A DNA stretch of 64,000 bases from Pedobacter sp. Leaf216 (GCF_001421515.1 NZ_LMKM01000033.1:260011-324010); one strand, 5' to 3'; shown: positions 25,242 through 34,674, numbered from the stretch's first letter. Notes: generated by a model from the letters alone, not told the origin. Program-made: numbers and translations.

Positions 25242-25634
25242 TATAAAGGTTAAATGAGTTGCAAATTTAATTTAATTAGTGATTTATACCATGAATTGTT
25301 TAAAAATGAGACAGTGAGGTTACAGAAGGGATAATTTAAGGGATTTCTGTGACATTACATAAGTGACTTGTGATTATGAGGAGTAATTTATTGTATAAAA
25401 ATCAAGAGGAGTGACATGATTTTAAGGAAAAGAATATCCTATGTGTATAGCCTATGGGTGAGGTTGAAACTAGTTCAGCATAAACGACAAGAAAATTATT
25501 TTAAGGATTTCTCTAAAAATGAAAGATCATTCATTTCATTCGGGATGACACAAATGAAGAATGTTAGAAAAAGTGTAAAACACCAGACTTGGTGCCCTTT
25601 GCAAAAGCCTTAACGCTTTTTGCGTTTAAGCTGA
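25242..25634. other. hemA-hemC intergenic region, no gene seen
   Basis: About 390 bases without a convincing coding region. It holds the hemC promoter element, a small CACCA/TGGTG hairpin near 25584 and an imperfect GCAAAAGC/GCTTTTTGC hairpin at 25600-25623 just beyond the hemA stop, which lacks a proper T-run on the - strand. Confidence 0.5.
25262..25269 (-). promoter_or_regulatory. hemC: -7 promoter element TAAATTTG upstream of hemC-hemD
   Basis: Exact TAnnTTTG match on the - strand, 20 bases before the start codon; implies a leader of about 15 bases and a start site separate from hemA. Confidence 0.55.
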
Positions 25635-26861
25635 TTAAGGTTGATTAACCAGAATTTCTTTGGCCATAATCATCGGAACGCTGATGCATTTTTTCTCCAT
25701 GTAGTTCATTACACGTTCTAAAACCTCGCGCGATGCATCGTCCATTTGGCTAATTTCATCAGCAAATACACCATTTAAGGCTGTATTTTTGATTTCTTTA
25801 ATTTTACGGGGTACATCCTGCATTGCCAGTTCGATACGGCGTTGTTTCAATACATAAAAAAACTCAGCAATATTATTGCTGATAATCTCTTCTGCATGTA
25901 CCAGTTCGTTGTAACGTTCCTGAATATTTTTGCGTGCTACCTCCTTAAGTGATTCTACCTCAATGTAATGCACAGGATTATTGTGAATTACAGCCGGTGT
26001 AACATCATTAGGAATGGCCAAATCAACAATAACCTTTTTGCCTGTTTCGCCTTTTAATAACTTGGCATACAATTCTTCATCGATAATTGCTTCGGTAGAA
26101 CCTGTACAGGTAATAATCACGTCAAAGCCTTCGTTAAAATCTTCAAGTGCTTCTAAAGGATAAGCTTTTCCGTTCAACTCTTCGGCCAGGGTTTCTGCTT
26201 TTGAGAGTGTACGGTTGAAAATGGAAAAATTTGAGTATTTATGCTTATTAAGGTATTTTGCAATATTCTGGTTGGTTTCACCGGCACCAATGATCAAAAT
26301 ACGTGAGTTGCCACACATATTCAGTTCTTTTAATTTACGGTATGCCAATGAAACAACAGAAACAGGGTTTTTTGAAATATTGGTATGCGTATAAACTTCT
26401 TTAGCCGTTTTAACCACACGATCCATGATCATGCGCATGTAATCACCAGTAAAACCAGCATCGCGGCAATTTTCGTAAGCTTTACGAATTTGTGCTAAAA
26501 TTTCTTTCTCGCCAACTACCAAACTCTCCAGTGAGCATGATGTGCGGAGCAAATGATTAAAGGCCTCTTCGTTTTCGTAAACAGAAACGTTATCAAGAAA
26601 GCGCTCCATAAATTCGGGAGGCAGGCCCATATCTAAAACGGTAAGAAACCTGGTTACAAATTCCTTGTCGGTTTTCTCTTTGGTAAGAAAAACAAATTCA
26701 ACACGGTTACAGGTTCCAATATAGAAAATTTCGCTAACGGGAAGTTCTGCTTGAACATTCTTCAATCTGCTATCTAAACTCTGGTCACAAATAACTAATT
26801 TCCCTAAAGATTTCAGGTCGATGTGGTGATGCGTAAAAGCTATTACTTTTAAATATTCCAA
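25635..26861 (-). CDS. hemA: Glutamyl-tRNA reductase
   Basis: HemA reduces glutamyl-tRNA(Glu) to glutamate-1-semialdehyde, the start of the C5 heme route. 408 residues with the catalytic cysteine in IGTCNRVEFVF (about Cys50), the tRNA-binding DCEXEILAQI-type helix (VVGEKEILAQIRKAYENC), and the NADPH loop IIGAGETNQNIA. The start is a TTG at 26861 (MEYLKVIAFTHHHI): an in-frame TAA lies four codons upstream and no ATG or GTG is available nearby. A -7 element lies 30 bases upstream. Confidence 0.94.
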   Translation of the reverse strand: MEYLKVIAFTHHHIDLKSLGKLVICDQSLDSRLKNVQAELPVSEIFYIGTCNRVEFVFLTKEKTDKEFVTRFLTVLDMGLPPEFMERFLDNVSVYENEEAFNHLLRTSCSLESLVVGEKEILAQIRKAYENCRDAGFTGDYMRMIMDRVVKTAKEVYTHTNISKNPVSVVSLAYRKLKELNMCGNSRILIIGAGETNQNIAKYLNKHKYSNFSIFNRTLSKAETLAEELNGKAYPLEALEDFNEGFDVIITCTGSTEAIIDEELYAKLLKGETGKKVIVDLAIPNDVTPAVIHNNPVHYIEVESLKEVARKNIQERYNELVHAEEIISNNIAEFFYVLKQRRIELAMQDVPRKIKEIKNTALNGVFADEISQMDDASREVLERVMNYMEKKCISVPMIMAKEILVNQP

Positions 26862-26891
26862 GTGATTCCGTTATTAACTATTATCGGGATA

Positions 26892-26899
26892 CAAAAGTA
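26892..26899 (-). promoter_or_regulatory. hemA: -7 promoter element TACTTTTG upstream of hemA
   Basis: Exact TAnnTTTG match on the - strand, 30 bases before the TTG start. Confidence 0.5.
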
Positions 26900-26998
26900 A
26901 CAGGGTGAAGGCATGTGACTGTCATTAACCTGTAATTTACATCAATTTAGAACGGTTTTAAATAGAGCCGCATTATCATCAAATATAATATTGATTAG

Positions 26999-27382
26999 AT
27001 GAAAAAACCAATTTATAAGTTTCTACTCTTAATTTATGCTGCTTTCTACGTTCTGGCAGGATGTAATCACTTTTTATCCACTACAGTATATTACGTAATT
27101 ATGCCAAAATGGTTGCCTGTACCTGGCTTTTTAATTTACTTTTCTGGAATATTAGAAATCATTTTAGGTGTATTATTGCTTTTTTCCGGAACGCGTAAGC
27201 TTGCCGCGTTGCTGATTATATTGATGCTGATCGCTTTTTTACCTGCTCATATCTACATGATCCAGCTGGCTCCGTTTAAGTTGGGCAAAATATTGGTAAC
27301 ACCGTTTATTGCATGGTTAAGATTGCCAGTTCAGTTATTGTTTGTGGGTTGGGCATGGTATTATTATAAAAAAACAACTTGA
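26999..27382 (+). CDS. DoxX-like small membrane protein
   Basis: 127 residues with four membrane helices (about residues 7-22, 45-62, 68-85, 107-123). The pattern PVPGFLIYFSGILEIILGVL and LIAFLPAHIYMIQL matches the DoxX/DUF417-like group, with the conserved 'E...G' and 'PAHIYM' stretches. Role unknown; such proteins are linked to quinone or thiol metabolism in some bacteria. It is divergent from hemA. Confidence 0.8.
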   Translation: MKKPIYKFLLLIYAAFYVLAGCNHFLSTTVYYVIMPKWLPVPGFLIYFSGILEIILGVLLLFSGTRKLAALLIILMLIAFLPAHIYMIQLAPFKLGKILVTPFIAWLRLPVQLLFVGWAWYYYKKTT

Positions 27383-27397
27383 TTATCTTATAAAAAA

Positions 27398-27432
27398 TGC
27401 ATCATTTGGAGCGGAGTGCAATGAAATTTTGA
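27398..27432. repeat. Partial CATTTGGAGCGGAGTGCAA repeat
   Basis: One arm of the GAGCGGAGTGCAA palindrome family found at 9021 and 9496, located between two convergent genes. Confidence 0.5.
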
Positions 27433-27461
27433 TGGTTTATAAAAAATGGTTTAAGTAAATT

Positions 27462-29036
27462 TCAAAATACAGCTGAGTGTGGACTGCCCTGCACAATAAC
27501 GGCAGGCGCAGTGGTACCTGTTAGCGTTACGGTAGCTTCGTTAGAACTGTTGCCCTCGTTATCCATCATTTTATAAGTTATTGAAGGGTTGCCGTTATAA
27601 CCTGCCTGAGGCTTAAAGGTAATATTGCCTGTTGTATTGTTCACTTCCCAGCTGCCCTGGCCTGTTACGGTAATTGCATTAGAGAATATTGATGTAACAG
27701 GGTCTTTAATCACTACAGTTGTAGGATTTGGCGTGTCGCCAACATTATCATTGCTCAAAACAGGAACGGTTTGGTTAATGTGCGGAGTATAGCATACGTT
27801 ATCATTGATAGCCTGAGGTTTAACATCAAGCAAAGCAGCATCTGAAACTGCCTCCTGGCAAACATTATTGTCATTAATTATCTTAACGCGATACTGATAA
27901 ATATTCATGGCTTTTGTTGCGTTTGTAATGGAAAGGGTAGCTGTGGAGGCACCATTGTATCCTCCCGCATTTGTAATATCGGTCCATATACTACCTGTTG
28001 CTGTAGTTAAAACTTGCCATTGGTAACTTAAATTCCCTGCGGATGTGATGGCACCGACGGTATAACTGATATTATCACCAACATTTACAATTTTTTTCAC
28101 TGGCTGAGTATTTATTGCCACCATGCCCCCCCTCGTTATCACATTATTGTATTTAGTTGATGTGTATGTGGCACCAATAACCCTCCCATTTGCGTCAACA
28201 GTTCTCGAACTGGCATCACCATATCTATTATCACTTCCGCTTTTGGTTTTGTCATTGTAATATTCATTGGCATCTGAACAACCATCGTTATCACTATCTG
28301 TATCTTCCAAATCTGGAATTCCATCACCGTCAGTATCTGTATAACAAACTCCATTAAAGCTAAAACTATCGAAATTAAACGCACTTTTGTTGCCGTAAAG
28401 ATAAACTCTCACATAATAGGTATTGCCATATAACAACCTGAAATTCTTAGTCAGGGATGTTTTATAAAAGCCTTCACCAGCTGAAAATGTAGGTACAGTA
28501 CCATCATACAAAACCGTGTTAGTGGTAAATGCCGGACTGGTGGATATTACAATCTTTACATTCTGAAGCTGGTTCAGTGCATAATAAGTTATCCAATCTT
28601 TTAACTCATAAACCCTATTTGCGGTACTGGCCATAGGAATAGTAACCTGTATGTACTGATTATTGCTTATTGCTTGTGCCGAGGTTGTTGCAGTGGCATT
28701 ATTAAATGTCCAAAGATAGCCGTTTGTGGAAGATGCAAATCCTCCCCCAAACGAAACACTACTACTTGAGGTAATTACATCTGGAGCAAACAAATTCTTT
28801 TCCAGTGACCCTGGAAAAGGTGTTGAATTTAAATCCCAAAACAGTTGGGGATTAATTGAAGTACTGAACGGAGGAAGTGAACACGTATTTTCAATTGCGT
28901 CTAAAATCCCATCGTTATCATCATCCTGGTCTATATTGTTGGCAATGCCGTCTCCATCAGTATCCAATGTGCTTTGTGCCCGAACTATGTTTATACATAT
29001 GGATAAGATAAATATAAGTATGTACTTTTTAGTCAT
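27462..29036 (-). CDS. Secreted surface protein with TSP3 repeats and Ig/cadherin-like domains
   Basis: 524 residues with a signal peptide (ILIFILSICINIVRA-Q). Calcium-binding TSP3 repeats occur at residues 25-45 (DTDGDGIANNIDQDDDNDG) and about 233-265 (DTDGDGIPDLEDTDSDNDG); an Ig-like segment follows (YQWQVLTTATGSIW) and a final cadherin/CshA-like segment (ITFKPQAGYNGNPSITYKMM). It ends SPHSAVF without a type IX sorting domain, which is unusual for this protein type and may mean it was shortened at the 3' end. Likely exported, adhesin-like. Confidence 0.78.
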   Translation of the reverse strand: MTKKYILIFILSICINIVRAQSTLDTDGDGIANNIDQDDDNDGILDAIENTCSLPPFSTSINPQLFWDLNSTPFPGSLEKNLFAPDVITSSSSVSFGGGFASSTNGYLWTFNNATATTSAQAISNNQYIQVTIPMASTANRVYELKDWITYYALNQLQNVKIVISTSPAFTTNTVLYDGTVPTFSAGEGFYKTSLTKNFRLLYGNTYYVRVYLYGNKSAFNFDSFSFNGVCYTDTDGDGIPDLEDTDSDNDGCSDANEYYNDKTKSGSDNRYGDASSRTVDANGRVIGATYTSTKYNNVITRGGMVAINTQPVKKIVNVGDNISYTVGAITSAGNLSYQWQVLTTATGSIWTDITNAGGYNGASTATLSITNATKAMNIYQYRVKIINDNNVCQEAVSDAALLDVKPQAINDNVCYTPHINQTVPVLSNDNVGDTPNPTTVVIKDPVTSIFSNAITVTGQGSWEVNNTTGNITFKPQAGYNGNPSITYKMMDNEGNSSNEATVTLTGTTAPAVIVQGSPHSAVF

Positions 29037-29040
29037 TTAA

Positions 29041-29418
29041 TGGCTATATTAATTATTATTTATTATAAATTTAAAACTACAAAATTTGTATATCCGAAAC
29101 TACATTGAAGACGAATAATTAATTTTTAAAATATCTATTTTTGCAAGTCATATCTTTTTTTGAAAAGTAAAAAAATTATGTTCAATCCATAGCTAAAAAA
29201 TATCCAGCAGTGCGTAAAACAGATAGATATTGATTTATTAGTACCCATAAATGTATTTGACCAATTTTAACAAGAGCATAAAAATAAATTATTTTTTCGT
29301 AATCCTGTTGTTTTATTATTACAAAAACATAAAATAAATAATATATATTTATGGTCTTAAATATACACCTATTTAATAAGTAAATTACCTAATCATTAAA
29401 CCCTATAACAGCATTTTT
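29041..29418. other. AT-rich divergent intergenic region
   Basis: A 378-base gap between two divergent secreted-protein genes. It contains a TATTTTTG (-7-like) element on the + strand at 29136-29143 and a CTACAAAATTTGTA palindrome near 29076. No gene seen. It probably carries both promoters. Confidence 0.4.
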
Positions 29419-30135
29419 ATGAAAATTTTTTTTACTAGATTTATTTTATCGTTAGCAGTCTTAATGACTTGTACACAATTGGTATTACATGCACAGGTTA
29501 CACCTACAACATCTGGCGTAACCCTGGTATGTGCGGGAGGAAGTTTTAGTTATGCCGACGCCGCATCTGCAACAATACCGGTTGGGTATACTCATAAAAT
29601 TTATTACAGTGCTACCAAGGTCGATCTGGCAGTTAATGATCCTGCAACTACCGGAACATCTGTAACAATCACTGCACCAAATACTGTTGAAAACGCAGCA
29701 ACCGGGTATTACTATTTAAAAGGTACACCTGCGGATGCTACGCTCTGTGAAACTCCATACCAGGAAATTCCGGTTTATGTGTTTAAATCGCTAAGTGTAG
29801 ATTTTACACCCAAGAATTTTTGTATCGCTAATACAGCTGAAGAACAGAAAGGTAATGTTACCACTCAGGATACCTACCAAACATTTGCCTATCAATGGTA
29901 CACAGTTAACACCGGTGGTACAGAAAGTAAGATTACTGATGCAACGGGCATTAATTACACCCCAACCATTGCCGGAACCTATAAGCTAAGGTTGAGGACG
30001 GCCTATAAGGTTACAACTGCGGGTACCGATGCATATTATTGTAAAGCCGAGTCTGCTATTAAAGAGGTAATAGTTAGTGCTAAGCCAATTACCCCAACTG
30101 TAACAGTAACAGGTGCAGCCCAAGAAACGCTTTAA
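29419..30135 (+). CDS. Secreted Ig-like domain protein
   Basis: 238 residues with a signal peptide (LSLAVLMTCTQLVLHA-Q). Two repeated beta-sandwich-like regions are visible, the second with the typical FAYQWYTVNTGGTESKI and YTPTIAGTYKLRL pattern of Bacteroidota Ig-like modules. It ends abruptly at TVTGAAQETL with no sorting domain. It is followed 31 bases later by the CHU_C protein gene, so the pair may be partners or a split remnant of one larger adhesin. Function unknown. Confidence 0.75.
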   Translation: MKIFFTRFILSLAVLMTCTQLVLHAQVTPTTSGVTLVCAGGSFSYADAASATIPVGYTHKIYYSATKVDLAVNDPATTGTSVTITAPNTVENAATGYYYLKGTPADATLCETPYQEIPVYVFKSLSVDFTPKNFCIANTAEEQKGNVTTQDTYQTFAYQWYTVNTGGTESKITDATGINYTPTIAGTYKLRLRTAYKVTTAGTDAYYCKAESAIKEVIVSAKPITPTVTVTGAAQETL

Positions 30136-30166
30136 ACGTCAGCAGCATAATTCAGCATAATACCTC

Positions 30167-31105
30167 ATGGAGCGCAAGTTCGTCTTTTTCTTTTTTGCAA
30201 TGTTTCTGGTTTTGGTTGTGCAAGGTCATGGCCAGACAGCGGTAAAAAGAAAAAAATTCGTCCTAAAAAATGGCGGAACAGCTGCGCTTCAGGCAAACAG
30301 TGCTGAGGCTTCCTCTTTTGTATGGTACAGGGATGGTAATGTGCTACCGGGAATAAATACATCCAGTTTATCAGTTAATGAGCCCGGAATTTATAAGGTA
30401 GTGGCGTTGAACAGTGGTGACTGTCCCTCTGATGAATCTGTTGAGATTGAGATAATTATAGCACAGCCAATACTTGCTGATGTAGCCATTACAAAACGAT
30501 CGGAAATTAGAGAAGTGCTAAGTAACCAGCTTTTTAATTACACCATAAATGTGCGCAACAACGGTGCAGCCACAGCCAACCAGATCAAGGTGGTTGACAA
30601 ACTACCGGATAATTTGATTTTTGAGAGCTTTGATACTCCAACTGATGGAACTGCTAACTATGATGTTGAAAACAGGACGATAAACTGGACGATCCCCCAG
30701 CTACAGAATGGATATTTCTCAGAGCTGATTGTAAAAGTTATGGCCAAACAAGCGGGTAAAGTAAGCAATACGGCAAATGTTACCGCTATGGAAACTGATC
30801 CGGATTTGAGCAATAATACTTCTACCGACAACAAAAACATATCAGCAATCAGGGTGCCTAATGTGATTACCCCCAATGGAGATGGTAAAAACGACTTCCT
30901 GATTATCGATAACCTCGATTCATTTGATGAGAATCAGCTTACCATTATTAATAGGTGGCAAAGCACAGTATATCAGGCTATAAATTACAAAAACAACTGG
31001 GACGGGAGCAAACTGGCCGATGGAACATATTTCTACCTGCTTAGGGTCAGGAATGTTAAGGGTTCATGGATTGAGCAGAACGGATATATTACTATCCTAA
31101 GATAG
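30167..31105 (+). CDS. Type IX-secreted protein with DUF11 repeat and CHU_C C-terminal domain
   Basis: 312 residues: signal peptide (FFFFAMFLVLVVQGHG-Q), an Ig-like module (FVWYRDGNVLPGINTSSLSV), a DUF11-type repeat at about residues 105-220 (ADVAITKRSEIREVLSNQLF; NYTINVRNNGAATANQIKVV), and a gliding-motility-associated CHU_C domain starting PNVITPNGDGKNDFL (about 236 on). CHU_C is a type B sorting signal for the type IX system. The PorP/SprF gene ten bases downstream fits its secretion partner. Confidence 0.85.
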   Translation: MERKFVFFFFAMFLVLVVQGHGQTAVKRKKFVLKNGGTAALQANSAEASSFVWYRDGNVLPGINTSSLSVNEPGIYKVVALNSGDCPSDESVEIEIIIAQPILADVAITKRSEIREVLSNQLFNYTINVRNNGAATANQIKVVDKLPDNLIFESFDTPTDGTANYDVENRTINWTIPQLQNGYFSELIVKVMAKQAGKVSNTANVTAMETDPDLSNNTSTDNKNISAIRVPNVITPNGDGKNDFLIIDNLDSFDENQLTIINRWQSTVYQAINYKNNWDGSKLADGTYFYLLRVRNVKGSWIEQNGYITILR

Positions 31106-31115
31106 ATAAAAAAGA

Positions 31116-32090
31116 ATGGTGAAACATGCAGTATTTTTTCTGGTGGCCTTATTTACACAGCTTATTGCCCGGGGGCAGCAAGACGCTCAATTTGGCCAAT
31201 ATGTTTTTAACGGCACTTTCATAAATCCAGCTTATACGGGTTATAAAGAAGAGTTATATCTTCAGGCCTATGCCAGAGCGCAATGGGTAGGAGTACGTGG
31301 TGCCCCACAAACCATATCGATCTCTGCTGACGAAGCCGTAAAAGATGAAAGCGTAGGGCTAGGGCTTTTAATTGCTAAAGATAAAATCGGAGCGCAGAGT
31401 TCCCTTGGTGCTATAGGAAATTTTGCCTACCGCATCAAGCTTGATAGAACAGAAACAAATGTACTGGCATTTGGTATAGGTTTGGGAATTAGACAGCTAG
31501 GGCTAGAGGGCAACCTGCTTGATCCAAGAGATGGGGGCGACGTTATTATTCCATCAGGTACAGTTAGCCAGGTAATACCTGAAATAAGGACGGGTGTTTT
31601 CTATTCTAATGAAAAATATTTTGTGGGATTTTCCATAACCGGTTTATCCGTAGGGAACCTGAAGCTATATTCCAATTATCAGGTGCTCAACATTCAACCG
31701 CAAAAGCATTTCTATCTTACAGGCGGCATGGCTATAAAAATGAATGATGACTTTATAATTAAACCTGCCTTTTTGATAAAAGACGAGATTAACGGCCCAA
31801 CATCTTTGGATTTAAATGCATTTATGCTTTTTAAACAACGTTTTTGGATAGGAGGCGTTTACCGCAGTACGGTGAAACTTTATCCTAAAAATAATCTCCA
31901 GAACAATTTATCCAAACTTGCGGCAGCGGGTGTGATTGCCGAATACTTTACCAACAATAATCTCCGTATCGGATATGGTTATGACTTTAGTTTGAACGGT
32001 TTACAGAAGTATGATTATGGATCACACGAGATTTCACTAGGCTATTATTTTACCACAAAAAAAAGCCGCAGGCCTAAATGTTATTTTTAA
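31116..32090 (+). CDS. PorP/SprF family type IX secretion system membrane protein
   Basis: 324 residues with a signal peptide (MVKHAVFFLVALFTQLIARG) and the family start QDAQFGQYVFNGTFINPAYT. Beta-strand alternation continues to the closing strand ISLGYYFTTK. PorP/SprF proteins sit in the outer membrane and are needed for secretion or attachment of type B-tagged substrates such as SprB. Ten bases separate it from the CHU_C gene, and a terminator overlaps its 3' end. Confident as family; the specific substrate pairing is inferred. Confidence 0.9.
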   Translation: MVKHAVFFLVALFTQLIARGQQDAQFGQYVFNGTFINPAYTGYKEELYLQAYARAQWVGVRGAPQTISISADEAVKDESVGLGLLIAKDKIGAQSSLGAIGNFAYRIKLDRTETNVLAFGIGLGIRQLGLEGNLLDPRDGGDVIIPSGTVSQVIPEIRTGVFYSNEKYFVGFSITGLSVGNLKLYSNYQVLNIQPQKHFYLTGGMAIKMNDDFIIKPAFLIKDEINGPTSLDLNAFMLFKQRFWIGGVYRSTVKLYPKNNLQNNLSKLAAAGVIAEYFTNNNLRIGYGYDFSLNGLQKYDYGSHEISLGYYFTTKKSRRPKCYF

Positions 32091-32113
32091 ATCACAAGGC
32101 GGCCTTTTTTTAT
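32059..32113 (+). terminator. Terminator at the 3' end of the PorP/SprF gene
   Basis: AAAAAAAGCCGC and GCGGCCTTTTTTT pair across the stop codon and are followed by ATTAAAC; it closes the three-gene secretion locus. Confidence 0.7.
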
Positions 32114-32302
32114 TAAACATAATACATATTAACCTTGAGGAAGAATTTTGGGATTACTTACCACTACTCTGGGCCATCTGGCAATCATTTTGATTACCGC
32201 ATAATGGTAATCGATTTCCTATCCATACATTCGGGATTACGCAGCAGCCGAAATGGCGCGTCCTTTAAAAAACATACAACAAAATTAGATTTCGTAGGTT
32301 TA

Positions 32303-32310
32303 TATTTTTG
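32303..32310 (+). promoter_or_regulatory. -7 promoter element TATTTTTG upstream of the hydrolase gene
   Basis: Exact TAnnTTTG match, 18 bases before the ATG at 32329. Confidence 0.5.
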
Positions 32311-32328
32311 TACCAACACCTTTAAATT

Positions 32329-33156
32329 ATGATTACACAAAGCAATTTTAGTCTTAGCGGCTCTGACGGAAAATTAATTATCGTCGATATCACTTTTGAT
32401 GAGAAAAACCCTAATACACCAATTATTCTTTTTGTACACGGCTTCAAGGGCTTTAAAGATTGGGGTGCTCATAATTTAGTTGCCCGGCATTTCGCCAATA
32501 ATGGTTATCGTTACATTAAGTTTAATTTATCGCATAGCGGTGTTCCTGTTGACGAGCCAAAAGATGTAACCGGTATGGATGCCTTTGCCAGCAACACGGT
32601 TTCAAAAGAACTTTTTGACGTAAATGCGGTATTGGATTTTATTGAAAAAGCATATGGTAAGGATATTAAGGTAAACCTGATTGGACATAGCCGTGGTGGC
32701 GGTTTATCCATTATTGAAGCCGCCAACGATTTAAGAATTAACAAACTGATTACCTGGAGTGCCATAGCCGATTTTAACAGCCTTTGGAAAAAAGAGCAAG
32801 AGGCGGAATGGAAAAAGAACGGCAAAATATTCGTTACTAATGCCCGTACCAAAGAACAAATGCCTTTAAACGTAACTTTATTAGAAGATTTGGAAGAAAA
32901 CGCAGCTGCATTAAATATTTTAGATGCGGCCAAACGCATAAACATACCATGGTTAATTGTACATGGTGATGATGATGTTAATGTGCCTTTTGAGACTGCA
33001 CAAACTTTAGCAGAAGTAAATCCAGCTAGCAGATTGGTTAAAATTGAAGGTGCCAATCATGTTTACGGGGCAACACAACCTTACACCAGCGAAACTTTGC
33101 CGCCGCTTTTATTTAAGGTTTGTGAAAAGGTTTTGACTTTTTTAAATGAAGAATAA
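32329..33156 (+). CDS. Alpha/beta hydrolase
   Basis: 275 residues of the dienelactone-hydrolase/serine aminopeptidase-like group. Oxyanion-hole region VHGFKGFKDWG near residue 36, nucleophile elbow LIGHSRGGG (Ser near 122), acid Asp in VHGDDDVNVPF and catalytic His in GANHVYGA near the C-terminus complete the triad. No signal peptide, so cytoplasmic. The substrate is unknown. Monocistronic with its own -7 element. Confidence 0.9.
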   Translation: MITQSNFSLSGSDGKLIIVDITFDEKNPNTPIILFVHGFKGFKDWGAHNLVARHFANNGYRYIKFNLSHSGVPVDEPKDVTGMDAFASNTVSKELFDVNAVLDFIEKAYGKDIKVNLIGHSRGGGLSIIEAANDLRINKLITWSAIADFNSLWKKEQEAEWKKNGKIFVTNARTKEQMPLNVTLLEDLEENAAALNILDAAKRINIPWLIVHGDDDVNVPFETAQTLAEVNPASRLVKIEGANHVYGATQPYTSETLPPLLFKVCEKVLTFLNEE

Positions 33157-33182
33157 ATTAATATCTTGAGTCATTATAAAAT

Positions 33183-33390
33183 ATGGCTCAAGATAATATC
33201 AACTTCTCAGGCTTCAATCAAGCTCTATTTAAGAAGATCTTAATTGGACTAACATTATTTTCTAATTTTCTATTTTAATAATAAACTAGCACAAAACGTT
33301 ACCCTTCAAGGAATTTTAGTCTTTTTGATTATCATTTCTTTGGTTTTCCTAAGAAATTACTTCGGTGCAAATTATTTATGGGAGTTCTAA
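33183..33390 (+). pseudogene. Probable frameshifted small membrane protein
   Basis: ATG at 33183 opens MAQDNINFSGFNQALFKKIL and stops at 33278 after 31 residues. One base further on, the next frame continues FYFNNKLAQNVTLQGILVFL and then a second hydrophobic stretch IIISLVFLRNYFGANYLWEF to a TAA at 33388-33390. The shift sits in T-rich TTTTCTATTTT, where one extra T would explain it. Together the two halves give a 68-residue protein with two hydrophobic segments. Coding support is modest; it could be two unrelated short frames. Confidence 0.4.
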
Positions 33391-33399
33391 TTATTAATA

Positions 33400-34674
33400 T
33401 TAATCATCTCCTCTCCTTACAAAATTACGCATATCGCTGCCGCTCGGGCTTTGGAAAATTTCGAGATCAAAATATGGCACCGCAGCCAACAAATGGTCAA
33501 AAATATCCGCAGCTACTTCTTCGAATTTCTTTAGTCCTTTTTCTTTAGAGAAAACATAAATTTCAATGGGTAATCCGCTTTCTGTTGCCTGCAGCTGGCG
33601 TACCATAAAGGTTAAATCGGTATTGATATGTGGATTGCTTTCGAGGTATTTCTCTGCATATACCCTAAAAGTTCCAATATTTGTCATATGGCGGCCATTC
33701 ACCAGGTTATTCGGATCTACTGTGTTCTCGGCATTAAAACGCTCAATAAAAGCCTGGGTTTCTTTAAGGTAATCTTTCAAAAAATCAATACGCTGCAACC
33801 TTCCGATCAATTCATCATCGCAGAATTTAATGCTCGAAATTTTAATATTAATGTGCCGTTTAATCCTACGTCCTTCACTTTCTTCCATCGCCCGCCAGTT
33901 TTTAAACGATTCACTCACAATAGCATAACTTGGCACAATGGTTACTGTTTTATCCCAATTTCGCACTTTAATGGTGGTTAAATTGATTTCGGTTACTTCG
34001 CCATCGGCACCATATTTTTCTACGGTAATCCAATCGCCCACCCGAACCAGGTCAATGGCACTCATCTGTACCGAAGCCACAAAACCCAAAATAGGATCTC
34101 TGAAAATCAAAATAAAAACAGCGGTTACTGCACCAAAACCACCAAAAACATACAATGGTGATTCGCCAAGTATGATTGATAGAATAAGTACAAAACCAAC
34201 AATGTAAAATACAATTTTGGCTACCTGTTTGTAACTTCTTATGGGTTTATCGGCATATTTCTTTGAAGATTCCATGATGGAAACCAAAGCATTTAGAAAT
34301 GCATTAATAGCAAACATCACAGCTAAAACCATGTAGATCTTAGCAAAAATCAAGGCGTAAAAAAGCCAGATTTTAAAATCGATAAATAAATAAGGAACTA
34401 CATTGTAAATAATATAAGCACCAAATATTAAAGCAAACGCCCTAAAAACACGGAATTCGAAGAGTGCTTTTTGCCAATCTGATTTTGTTTTGGCACTTTT
34501 TACTACTCCAATAAAAACCTGCCGGGTAAGAAATATCGTAACGTATAAAAATAAAATAACGCCGATCAGTCCGATAAAAAAGTAAGAATAAATGAGTTCG
34601 CTACCAGTAAAGCCTTTGCCTGCCAGCCAGTTTTTAAGTTCGTTAAATAGGGTTTGAAACTCCGGGATATTCAT
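33400..34674 (-). CDS. Mechanosensitive channel of the MscS family, YbdG-like
   Basis: 424 residues with five N-terminal membrane helices, a pore helix and MscS beta domain (FGAVTAVFILIFRDPILGFV; VRVGDWITVEKYGADGEV), and a cytoplasmic cage domain. The length and the segments GRRIKRHINIKISSIKF and FVRRGDD-like tail match the YbdG subgroup (E. coli 415 residues) rather than MscS itself. It gates in response to membrane tension during osmotic downshock. The upstream region is occupied by the tandem palindrome array. Confidence 0.9.
   Translation of the reverse strand: MNIPEFQTLFNELKNWLAGKGFTGSELIYSYFFIGLIGVILFLYVTIFLTRQVFIGVVKSAKTKSDWQKALFEFRVFRAFALIFGAYIIYNVVPYLFIDFKIWLFYALIFAKIYMVLAVMFAINAFLNALVSIMESSKKYADKPIRSYKQVAKIVFYIVGFVLILSIILGESPLYVFGGFGAVTAVFILIFRDPILGFVASVQMSAIDLVRVGDWITVEKYGADGEVTEINLTTIKVRNWDKTVTIVPSYAIVSESFKNWRAMEESEGRRIKRHINIKISSIKFCDDELIGRLQRIDFLKDYLKETQAFIERFNAENTVDPNNLVNGRHMTNIGTFRVYAEKYLESNPHINTDLTFMVRQLQATESGLPIEIYVFSKEKGLKKFEEVAADIFDHLLAAVPYFDLEIFQSPSGSDMRNFVRRGDD

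Noticed and set aside
25416..25613. 65-residue open frame in the hemA-hemC gap
   Set aside because: Composition is basic and irregular with no recognisable domain, and it overlaps hairpins and hemC promoter surroundings.
32135..32332. 65-residue open frame before the hydrolase gene
   Set aside because: No hydrophobic pattern or family signature; its end overlaps the hydrolase promoter and start region.
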